Shown: in pieces, positions 8,729-16,771 of the stretch
Layout: every line of letters starts with the position of its first letter
Position numbering within the stretch: position 1 is the first letter of the stretch
Origin: Lentimicrobiaceae bacterium
GTDB taxonomy: Bacteria; Bacteroidota; Bacteroidia; Bacteroidales; F082
Assembly: GCA_018661505.1 (NCBI GenBank)
Contig: JABJIE010000072.1
Coordinates: forward strand, 1-62,211
Length of the DNA: 62,211 bases
Direction: 5' to 3'
Position numbers and translations under genes: made by a program
The notes under the pieces: model-generated
Database searches by the model: none
What the model was told of the DNA's origin: nothing
What the model saw: the letters and a program-made list of their open reading frames with translations, nothing else

Positions 8729-10114
8729 ATGAAACTAAAGTCTAAATACTTTCTGTTAGGTATAGTTCTTACAATTACCATGGGATGCTTGGGGCAAGGT
8801 AACACTGTCTCTGAGCAACCGCAGGTAACAACAAGAATATTATTTGTTTTGGATGCCTCTAGAAGTATGTCTGGAAAATGGCAGGGAGAGAGTAAGTATA
8901 CAATTGCAAGAAATATTCTTTCTGATATATTAGACAGTATAAAACAGGTTCCAAATGTGGAGGTGGCATTGCGTGTTTACGGACATACTAAAAATTTTCC
9001 ACCCCAGGATTGTAATGACACCAGGCTCGAAGTCCCTTTTAGCAAGGATAATGTAGATCAAATAAAATACAGATTGAAGCAGCTTGGGCCAAAAGGCACA
9101 TCACCAATTGCGAACTCCTTACTAAAAACCAAAGATGATTTTACAGATTGTGAAAACTGCAGAAATATTGTTGTATTAATAACTGATGGAATTGAGGAAT
9201 GTGGTGGTGATATTTGTGAAGTAAGCGCAGCACTGCAAAAAAATGGAATCATACTAAAACCATTTATTATTGGTATCGGAAAAGACACCCATGAAGCATA
9301 TGATTGTGCTGGCCAATACTTTAATGCATCAAATAAAAAGCAGTTCACAAAAGCTCTTAATATTATTATTACAAAAGTCCTAAGTCAAACGAGCCTACAG
9401 ATTAACTTACTTGACAAATACAACAGACCCACTGAGTCTAATGTGAATATGACGTTTATTAATAAGCATACGGGAGAAATCGCATACAACTATGTTCACA
9501 CTTTAAATAGCAAAGGACGTCCAGATACTCTTTATGTTGATCATCTGGTAGATTATAAAATTATAATAAACACGGTTCCCAAAACAGTGATAGACTCCGT
9601 TAAACTTACCGAAGGTAAACACACTACTGTTTCTGCCGAATGTCGACAAGGTAGTCTGATGGTAAAGCTCATGGGATCATCCAAGTCTGATTTTAATCCA
9701 TCAATAATTATAAACAACGAAGTGTATAATGGGATACTAAATGTTCAGTATCTAAACGAAAACGTCAAATATTTAACTGGTAAATATGATATTACAATCC
9801 TTACATTACCTAAAATTGTATTACCGGAAATTGATATTGAATCAGATAATCAGACTAAAATAGAGATTGAGAATCCTGGTATTGCTGTAATACAAAAGAG
9901 TATAAAAGGTTATGGAAGTATATACGCCTTAGATAAGGATAAGCAAACTTGGATAATAGACTTTGGTAGCAATAGCAATACAACGGAGTCACTATACCTC
10001 CAACCAGGAAGTTACAGACTTATATTTAGGTCAAAATTTTCAACTCAATCGGTTACTACAAGTGTAAATGAGTTTGAAATATTTTCAGAAAAAACAACAC
10101 GGATAAAACTATAA
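8729..10114 (+). CDS. VWA-domain lipoprotein
   Basis: A 461-residue predicted lipoprotein (TMGC, Cys20) with a von Willebrand factor A domain at about residues 35-215. The metal-binding MIDAS site is intact: DASRS (42-46), the Thr of KGTSPI, and the Asp of ITDGIEE. The remaining 240 residues look like beta-sandwich repeats and are not recognised. VWA domains bind proteins or ligands through Mg. The gene sits 33 bases after the transketolase N half and 6 bases before the C half, so it must be co-transcribed with them even though it should be in the envelope. No functional link to transketolase is apparent. Confidence 0.85.
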   Translation: MKLKSKYFLLGIVLTITMGCLGQGNTVSEQPQVTTRILFVLDASRSMSGKWQGESKYTIARNILSDILDSIKQVPNVEVALRVYGHTKNFPPQDCNDTRLEVPFSKDNVDQIKYRLKQLGPKGTSPIANSLLKTKDDFTDCENCRNIVVLITDGIEECGGDICEVSAALQKNGIILKPFIIGIGKDTHEAYDCAGQYFNASNKKQFTKALNIIITKVLSQTSLQINLLDKYNRPTESNVNMTFINKHTGEIAYNYVHTLNSKGRPDTLYVDHLVDYKIIINTVPKTVIDSVKLTEGKHTTVSAECRQGSLMVKLMGSSKSDFNPSIIINNEVYNGILNVQYLNENVKYLTGKYDITILTLPKIVLPEIDIESDNQTKIEIENPGIAVIQKSIKGYGSIYALDKDKQTWIIDFGSNSNTTESLYLQPGSYRLIFRSKFSTQSVTTSVNEFEIFSEKTTRIKL

Positions 10115-10120
10115 CACAAC

Positions 10121-11074
10121 ATGAGTAAAATTAGCATTATAGATCATAAGGATACCCGCTCGGGTTTTGGTGAAGCACTCCTTGAGCTTGGAAAAAACAA
10201 TCCAAAAGTAGTTGCTTTATGCGCTGATCTGACTGGATCGCTAAAAATGGATGGATTCGCCAGAGAATATCCTGATAGATTTTTTCAAATGGGAATTGCC
10301 GAAGCAAATATGATTGGAACTGCAGCTGGGCTTACCATTGGAGGATACATCCCATTTACTGGAACCTTTGCAAATTTTTCCACAGGAAGAGTATATGATC
10401 AAATAAGACAATCCGTAGCATACTCGGGGAAAAATGTTAAGATTTGTGCTTCTCATGCTGGTATTACTCTGGGTGAAGATGGTGCAACACATCAAATTTT
10501 AGAGGACATAGGTCTCATGAAGATGCTACCTGGCATGACCGTAATTAACACATGTGACTTTAATCAAACAAAACAAGCTACATTAGCAATTTCAGATTAT
10601 GACGGACCTGTTTATCTCAGGTTTGGTAGGCCAAAAGTACCTAACTTTATTCCCGAGGATTACAATTTTGAGATTGGAAAAGGCATATTACTAAAGGAGG
10701 GTAATGATGTGACAATAATTGCAACAGGTCACTTGGTTTGGAAGTCACTGGAAGCTGCTTATGAACTAGAAAATATGGGCGTTAGTGCAGAAGTAATCAA
10801 CATACATACCATTAAGCCTCTTGATGATCATATAATATTGCAGTCCGTTAAAAAAACTGGTTGTGTTGTTACTGCGGAAGAGCATGAGATAAATGGAGGA
10901 CTTGGAGATAGTGTTGCTCAACTAATGGCCAGGACCATACCAACTCCCATGGAATTTATTGCTGTTATGGATAAATTTGGTCAAAGTGGAAAACCAGAAT
11001 CACTTATGAAGCATTACGGTTTGGACACTATCAATATCATTGAAAAATCAAAGAAGGTAATTTCCAGAAAATAA
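10121..11074 (+). CDS. Transketolase, C-terminal subunit
   Basis: A 317-residue protein that covers the pyrimidine-binding and C-terminal domains of transketolase. Recognisable features are ALCADLTGS near the N-terminus, the catalytic glutamate region GIAEANMIGTAAG (Glu61), HAGITLGEDGATHQ, and the C-terminal domain with VTAEEHEINGGLG. It should form the active enzyme with the product of 7844-8695. The related 1-deoxyxylulose-5-phosphate synthase is excluded because the chain is split and lacks its N-terminal arrangement. The gene follows the VWA lipoprotein after 6 bases. Confidence 0.93.
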   Translation: MSKISIIDHKDTRSGFGEALLELGKNNPKVVALCADLTGSLKMDGFAREYPDRFFQMGIAEANMIGTAAGLTIGGYIPFTGTFANFSTGRVYDQIRQSVAYSGKNVKICASHAGITLGEDGATHQILEDIGLMKMLPGMTVINTCDFNQTKQATLAISDYDGPVYLRFGRPKVPNFIPEDYNFEIGKGILLKEGNDVTIIATGHLVWKSLEAAYELENMGVSAEVINIHTIKPLDDHIILQSVKKTGCVVTAEEHEINGGLGDSVAQLMARTIPTPMEFIAVMDKFGQSGKPESLMKHYGLDTINIIEKSKKVISRK

Positions 11075-11103
11075 AATCCTAAAACATATAACCATTCAGA
11101 TTT

Positions 11104-11133
11104 TTGGTCAAAATTAATAAAGAGGTATATTAG
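11104..11133 (+). promoter_or_regulatory. Promoter candidate for the BamA/TamA-like gene
   Basis: TTG at 11104-11106, a 19 bp spacer, then TATATTAG at 11126-11133, one mismatch from TAnnTTTG. It lies 24 bases before the TTG start codon, a normal distance. Confidence 0.45.
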
Positions 11134-11157
11134 CAATTGTATTAAACGGCTCTGGAA

Positions 11158-13104
11158 TTGACTGAAAAGAAACTAATAGTATTACTTCTATCCTTCACGC
11201 TACTTTTTATCTGTGACACAGTTTATGGTCAGAGGAATCAAAGTAAATGCGACACAGTACAAATCACAAGCCCAGCTTTTTTGGTTTTAAATGATACTAC
11301 AATTCATGTATTAACGGATTCATTGGCAATTGTTTGCCAAAGGTATGTTGTCATCACCAAAAAAAATGGATATGCTCTTTATAATAAACTACAGAGTTTT
11401 TCAAGTAAGAATAATCTCATAAATGAGCTTTTTCAGATGATTATTGCCTCTAGTAATCAGGATACGATGCTAATAAACAAGGCAATCATAAATGCTGAAG
11501 ATCCCTATGTACCCTACACTGGAAAGATAATAAGAAACATAAAAATACAAGTGTTAAAGCCCTTTGGGCCAAGTATAAGCGACACAAATCTACCAGTGGT
11601 TTCCATATGGGCAAGAACTTTAAACGAATCGCACATAGACACACGAAACATAACAATAGAGAGAAAGCTCTTATTCAAAGCTAATGACACCATAAATCCC
11701 TACGAACTTGTTGAAAATACAAACGAGTTGGCAGGACTACCCTACTTGCAAGATGCTGCCATAATATTATCAGATGCTTCAAAAGATTCTGTGGATGTTG
11801 TTGTATTGGTTAAAGATAAATTCCCTTGGTTACCCGATATTGACATTAGAAGCGCAACAGATATGACTTTATACCTAACAAATGTTAATATTTTCGGATT
11901 GGGTCAATCCCTTAAGGGAGGAGTTACCATGAATACTAAAAGTAGTCCGTTCATATACATGTCGGATGTTAGATATTTTAACAGTAACCTTTACAATCAA
12001 ATAACACTAGAAGCTAATTACCATATTGCTGACTATGATAAACAGTATCAAGTAAAAATGAGTCGAGATATTATCCCACTTAGTGTAAGGCTTGGTGGTG
12101 GTGCAGAAATTAATCGTCAAGAAGAAAATATAGTTATTGATCCAACAGATATTGACCAGAGCAGATGGTATTTTAAGTACTGGAATTATGAGTTATATGC
12201 AACATACCTTCTTTATGACAAATGGAATAAAAATAAATCAGCTAATAAACACACATTTTTTATTCCAGGTATAGCAGCTTCAAAGAAGGAATATATATAC
12301 AGACCATATATTTCAGCAGACAGTAATAGTAGGTTTTCAGACTACACGCAAATATTAGGGAATTTTGCTGTAGTTCAACAAAACTACTACAGAACAAACT
12401 TTCTAAAAAGTTTCGGAAAAGCTGAATATATACCCTATGGTTTGCAGGCAATAGTTACGGCTGGATATACATGGAGTGAGTTTATGAATAAACCCTACAT
12501 TGGTCTGAGTTTAATAGGGAGCCGTAACTTCAAAAATATTGGATTTTTCTTATTGGATGCACAATTTGGAGCCCATATATCAAATAGCCTTGATCAGGGA
12601 GTCTTAAATATGAACCTAGCTTACCTAACAAATATTTACAAAAAAGAAAGATACAGATTCAGGTATCTGGGTAAGCTAAGCTACACAACTGGTATAAATC
12701 GGTTCACCAATGATATGCTCTATCTGGGTGAAGATTATGGTTTTGTGGGAATCAAAGACAAGGCTTTTTATGGACAGGAAAGGTTATTTGCTGAATTTAA
12801 TGTTATTTCATATACGCCATGGTATATTTTCGGATTTAGATTTGCTGTTTTTGGATTTGTTTCAAGTGGAATGCTTGCCATGAAAAGTACTCCCGTATTC
12901 AAAGGAGATTTGATAACATCTGTAGGACTTGGTGTTTATACTCAGAATGATTTTCTTGCTTTTGATTCCTTTCAGGTCAGAGTTGCATATTTCCCTGTTA
13001 CACCTGGCGGTGTATCCAGTTTTGGTATTTCACTCTCATCAATTGGATTCCTTAATCAGGCAAATTTTTTAAACACAAAACCATCTACGGTTGAGTATAG
13101 GTAA
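11158..13104 (+). CDS. BamA/TamA-like outer membrane protein with POTRA domain
   Basis: A 648-residue protein that starts with TTG; the start is supported by the signal peptide that follows directly (basic residues, hydrophobic core, cleavage near VYGQ). A POTRA-like unit lies at about residues 165-225, with the pattern of a turn, NPYELVENTNELAGLPYLQDA and then DVVVLVKDKFPW. The remaining 420 residues alternate as transmembrane beta strands. Omp85 proteins insert or export outer membrane proteins or lipids. Only one POTRA is evident against five in BamA, and there is no obvious classical BamA C-terminal signature, so this is an accessory member rather than the essential BamA. Confidence 0.7.
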   Translation: MTEKKLIVLLLSFTLLFICDTVYGQRNQSKCDTVQITSPAFLVLNDTTIHVLTDSLAIVCQRYVVITKKNGYALYNKLQSFSSKNNLINELFQMIIASSNQDTMLINKAIINAEDPYVPYTGKIIRNIKIQVLKPFGPSISDTNLPVVSIWARTLNESHIDTRNITIERKLLFKANDTINPYELVENTNELAGLPYLQDAAIILSDASKDSVDVVVLVKDKFPWLPDIDIRSATDMTLYLTNVNIFGLGQSLKGGVTMNTKSSPFIYMSDVRYFNSNLYNQITLEANYHIADYDKQYQVKMSRDIIPLSVRLGGGAEINRQEENIVIDPTDIDQSRWYFKYWNYELYATYLLYDKWNKNKSANKHTFFIPGIAASKKEYIYRPYISADSNSRFSDYTQILGNFAVVQQNYYRTNFLKSFGKAEYIPYGLQAIVTAGYTWSEFMNKPYIGLSLIGSRNFKNIGFFLLDAQFGAHISNSLDQGVLNMNLAYLTNIYKKERYRFRYLGKLSYTTGINRFTNDMLYLGEDYGFVGIKDKAFYGQERLFAEFNVISYTPWYIFGFRFAVFGFVSSGMLAMKSTPVFKGDLITSVGLGVYTQNDFLAFDSFQVRVAYFPVTPGGVSSFGISLSSIGFLNQANFLNTKPSTVEYR

Positions 13105-13107
13105 ATA

Positions 13108-14196
13108 CTATACTTTGTAGAAAGGTGGGCGACTAACTATTGCCCTAGCCATCTTATTCCTAATTTTAATATAAATTTCAGAGCCTTCCTTCCAATAAGG
13201 TTTTGAGATATAAGCCATACCTATTCCTTTTTTTAGCATTGGTGACATAGTTCCTGATGTAACCTCTCCTATTCTTTCACCATTCTTATTACATACCTCA
13301 TAATGTTGACGAGGAATTGCCTTATCTTCCATAACAAATCCCTTTAGGCTCATTTGAATACCATTATTCTTCTGATATTCAAATAATTCACGATCTAGAA
13401 AGTTGTTACCTTCTGAGAATTTTGTAATCCAACCTAATCCAGCAGATATCGGTGATGTTGAATCATTTATCTCATGTCCATACAAACAGAACCCAGATTC
13501 CAGTCTTAGTGTATCTCTGGCGGCCAAGCCAATGGGTTTAATTCCGTGTTCAGAACCCGCCTTTAGTACTTCATCATAAATTTTCTCAACATCTTTATTA
13601 TTCATATATATCTCACATCCCCCTGAGCCAGTATATCCAGTAGTTGAGAAGATAACATTATCAACTCCAGCAAAATTTATCTCTTTGAAGGTATAGTATT
13701 TCATATCTTCAATGTTTTCAGATGTAAGTTTCTGCATAGCCTTCAGAGCAAGAGGGCCCTGTATTGCAAGTTGGCTAATATTATCAGAAGCATTGGAGAT
13801 ATTCACATCATTATTATTGTTTTTAACAACATAGTTCCAATCCTTTTCAATATTAGATGCGTTTACCACAAGTAAGTATCTATCCTCAGAAAAACGATAT
13901 ACAAGCAGGTCATCTACAATACCTCCCTTACCGTTTGGAAAACAGCTATACTGGACTTTTCCATCAACAAGTGCGGTAACATCATTTGTTGTAATCCGCT
14001 GAAGGAATTCCTTGGAACCAGGCCCTTCAATCCAGAATTCACCCATATGGCTAACATCAAAAACTCCTAATTTGGTTCTTACGGTAGCATGCTCAATATT
14101 TATACCTTCAAACTGAACTGGCATATCAAAACCTACAAAATCTACCATTTTACCACCCATTTTTCGGTGTATGCTATTAAGTGCTGTTACTTTCAT
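13108..14196 (-). CDS. gcvT: Glycine cleavage system T protein (aminomethyltransferase)
   Basis: A 362-residue protein that matches GcvT along its whole length: KMVDFVGFDMPVQFEGI, the GVFDVSHMGEFWIEGP block, FPNGKGGIVDDLLVYR, AIQGP, FSTTGYTGSGGCEIY, and LAARDTLRLESGFCLYGHE. The enzyme transfers the methylene group of glycine from the lipoyl H protein to tetrahydrofolate and releases ammonia. It is cytoplasmic. The gcvH and gcvP partners are not in the window. The gene converges with the Omp85-like gene with 3 bases between them. On the minus strand TAAATTTG at 14265-14272 could be its -7 element, though without a clear -33. Confidence 0.95.
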   Translation of the reverse strand: MKVTALNSIHRKMGGKMVDFVGFDMPVQFEGINIEHATVRTKLGVFDVSHMGEFWIEGPGSKEFLQRITTNDVTALVDGKVQYSCFPNGKGGIVDDLLVYRFSEDRYLLVVNASNIEKDWNYVVKNNNNDVNISNASDNISQLAIQGPLALKAMQKLTSENIEDMKYYTFKEINFAGVDNVIFSTTGYTGSGGCEIYMNNKDVEKIYDEVLKAGSEHGIKPIGLAARDTLRLESGFCLYGHEINDSTSPISAGLGWITKFSEGNNFLDRELFEYQKNNGIQMSLKGFVMEDKAIPRQHYEVCNKNGERIGEVTSGTMSPMLKKGIGMAYISKPYWKEGSEIYIKIRNKMARAIVSRPPFYKV

Positions 14197-14396
14197 CTGT
14201 CGTATGTTATCCTTTAATGTATGCCTCTAAATGAAGAGTTCACAATTCAAAAAATTTCAAGGTGCAAATTTAATCAAAATGATTTTTATTTATGGAATAT
14301 TAATTGGAAATTTATCTGTTAAAAATGCATATGTATTTAATCAAACAAAGTGTTATACTTCTAGTTAACTAAATATAGTAATCATGCAGATTTGGT

Positions 14397-14427
14397 TTGT
14401 ATTATTCAAACAGACTGTATACTTTTG
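14397..14427 (+). promoter_or_regulatory. Promoter of the prolyl oligopeptidase gene
   Basis: TTG at 14397-14399, a 20 bp spacer and TACTTTTG at 14420-14427 fit the Bacteroidota consensus fully, 42 bases before the start codon. The rest of the 273-base gap from 14197 to 14469 holds no reading frame that I can support. Confidence 0.65.
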
Positions 14428-14469
14428 CGGCTCACTAAATTAGCAAATTGAATTACATAAATTTTAAAT

Positions 14470-16599
14470 ATGAAAGTTTACATATTATTCATCGTTATCA
14501 TTGGATATTTATTTATGGCACAGCAGTGTAAGTCACCAGAGAAAAAAATACAATATCCTCAGGCAAAAAAAGTTGACACAGTTGACAATTATTTTGGGAC
14601 CAAAGTATCTGATCCTTATAGGTGGTTAGAGGATGATAATTCCGAAGAAACGGCTAAATGGGTTGAGGCTGAAAATAAAATCACCAATTCATACTTGCAA
14701 AAAATACCCTTTAGAGATGGTTTAGAAAATAGACTCACCGAAATCTGGAATTATCCCAAATATGGTGTACCATTCAACAAAGAAAATAACTATTTCTTCT
14801 TCAAGAATGATGGAGTTCAAAATCAGAGTGTCCTCTACATACAAGACGGCATTAATGGAGAACCAAAGGTGCTTCTAGACCCAAACAAACTCTCGGAAGA
14901 TGGTACAGTTGCATTGTCCTCTATGGGAATATCAAAGGACGGAAGATATCTGGGATATGGCATTTCAAGAGGAGGTTCTGATTGGAGTGAAATTTATGTA
15001 ATGGAAATTGATACTCGTAAAAACCTAAAGGATCATATTGAGTGGGTAAAATTTAGCGGCATTAGCTGGAAAGATGATGGCTTCTTTTATTCTTCTTATG
15101 GCGAACCTGAGGAAGGTGATGAATTATCTGGCCAAAATAGGTTCCACAAGGTGTATTATCATAAATTAGGAGATCCCCAGAGTAATGATAAACTCATATA
15201 CGGTGATGATAATAATCCCCTAAGAAATTTTTACGCTTATCTTACAGAAGATGAGAAATACCTGATACTTACTGCAACTGAAAGCACAAGTGGGAATGCA
15301 CTATACGCAGCAAAGCTTAACGGACTTGAAAACATTAAATTCCATGAATTAGCTTCTGGCTTTGATAATGACTATTCGGTGGTGGACAATATTGGCGAAC
15401 AACTTCTTATGATTACCAATTATGATGCGCCAAACCAGAGATTAGTTAGTACAAAGTACGACAATAATGATCCATCAAAATGGATTCAAATAGTAGCAGA
15501 GAAAGAGGATGTTCTGCAAGGGGTTTCAATGGTTAGTGATTTGTTATTAGTAAGGTATATTAAGGATGCAAGTAGTAAGGCATATTTTCACAAGCCCGAC
15601 GGAACTTTTGTTCGCGAATTCAAACTACCTGGAATAGGAACCCTTAGTGGATTTAATGGAGAGAAAGGTAATAGTACAGCTTTCTATGGGTTTACTTCCT
15701 TTACATTTCCTTCAAGTGTATACAAGTATGATATTACCAATGATATTTCAGAACTGATGCATACTTCAGATGTAGATTTCCATTCGGAAGAATATGTTAC
15801 TGAGCAAATCTTTTATGACAGTAAAGATGGTACTAAAGTTCCAATGTTTGTAGTTCACAAGAAAGGAATTAAGCTAGATGGTAACAACCCTGTTCTTCTA
15901 TATGGTTATGGAGGCTTCAACATAAGCTTGACACCAAGTTTTAGTATCAGCAGACTGCCTTTCCTTGAGCAAGGAGGAATATTTGTAATGGCTAATTTAA
16001 GAGGTGGTGGTGAATATGGAGAAAAATGGCATAAAGCAGGAACTCTAATGCAAAAACAGAATGTTTTTGATGACTTTATTCATGCAGCTAAATATTTAAT
16101 AAATAAAAAATATACCTCTCCGGATAAGCTTGCCATAATCGGGGGCTCAAATGGTGGGTTATTAGTAGGAGCTTGTATGGTACAGGAACCTGATTTGTTT
16201 AAAGTAGCCATACCAATAGTTGGAGTGCTTGATATGTTAAGGTATCACAATTTTACAATTGGCTGGGCATGGGCAACAGACTATGGTAGAAGTGATGATG
16301 ATGAGGATATGTTCAATTACTTATATAATTATTCTCCCCTCCACAATATAAAGAAAGGCGTAAACTATCCAGCAACAATGGCGATTACAGCTGATCATGA
16401 TGATAGAGTTGTTCCGGCGCATACGTTTAAGTTTATGGCAACACTGCAAGAAATGGATGGCGGAAAAAATCCAGTACTTGTTAGGATTGAAACCGATGCA
16501 GGACATGGTGCAGGAAAACCAACCGATAAACAAATTAGTGAGGCTACAGATATGTACAGCTTCATTATGTATAACCTTAACATGAAGCCACAATATTAG
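14470..16599 (+). CDS. Prolyl oligopeptidase (S9A family), exported
   Basis: A 709-residue S9A peptidase. The N-terminus is a hydrophobic signal ending near AQQC, possibly a poor lipobox, so export is likely. The DPYRWLED block opens the beta-propeller, and the C-terminal hydrolase carries the complete triad: Ser560 in GGSNGG, Asp644 in DHDDRVVP and His679 in AGHGAG, at spacing like the pig enzyme. It cuts short peptides after proline. Length matches the family (about 700). It is a single gene flanked by its own promoter and a possible weak terminator. Confidence 0.95.
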   Translation: MKVYILFIVIIGYLFMAQQCKSPEKKIQYPQAKKVDTVDNYFGTKVSDPYRWLEDDNSEETAKWVEAENKITNSYLQKIPFRDGLENRLTEIWNYPKYGVPFNKENNYFFFKNDGVQNQSVLYIQDGINGEPKVLLDPNKLSEDGTVALSSMGISKDGRYLGYGISRGGSDWSEIYVMEIDTRKNLKDHIEWVKFSGISWKDDGFFYSSYGEPEEGDELSGQNRFHKVYYHKLGDPQSNDKLIYGDDNNPLRNFYAYLTEDEKYLILTATESTSGNALYAAKLNGLENIKFHELASGFDNDYSVVDNIGEQLLMITNYDAPNQRLVSTKYDNNDPSKWIQIVAEKEDVLQGVSMVSDLLLVRYIKDASSKAYFHKPDGTFVREFKLPGIGTLSGFNGEKGNSTAFYGFTSFTFPSSVYKYDITNDISELMHTSDVDFHSEEYVTEQIFYDSKDGTKVPMFVVHKKGIKLDGNNPVLLYGYGGFNISLTPSFSISRLPFLEQGGIFVMANLRGGGEYGEKWHKAGTLMQKQNVFDDFIHAAKYLINKKYTSPDKLAIIGGSNGGLLVGACMVQEPDLFKVAIPIVGVLDMLRYHNFTIGWAWATDYGRSDDDEDMFNYLYNYSPLHNIKKGVNYPATMAITADHDDRVVPAHTFKFMATLQEMDGGKNPVLVRIETDAGHGAGKPTDKQISEATDMYSFIMYNLNMKPQY

Positions 16600-16603
16600 A
16601 ATC

Positions 16604-16619
16604 AACCTATTAGTAGGTT
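16604..16619 (+). terminator. Weak hairpin after prolyl oligopeptidase
   Basis: AACCTA and TAGGTT form a 6 bp stem with a 4-base loop five bases after the stop codon. The sequence that follows is AT-rich but has no T run, so termination here is uncertain. Confidence 0.3.
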
Positions 16620-16771
16620 ATTCTATAAAATTATACATAATAAGTAATGTTTGAATTGTGAAACAGATATTATACCAAGAATTAATTTAACTATTTGTTA
16701 ATATTGAAATGTCATTATTGGAATCTACTTTATGTATTCTTGTGCAATATTTTAATAATAATTAAGCTGTT

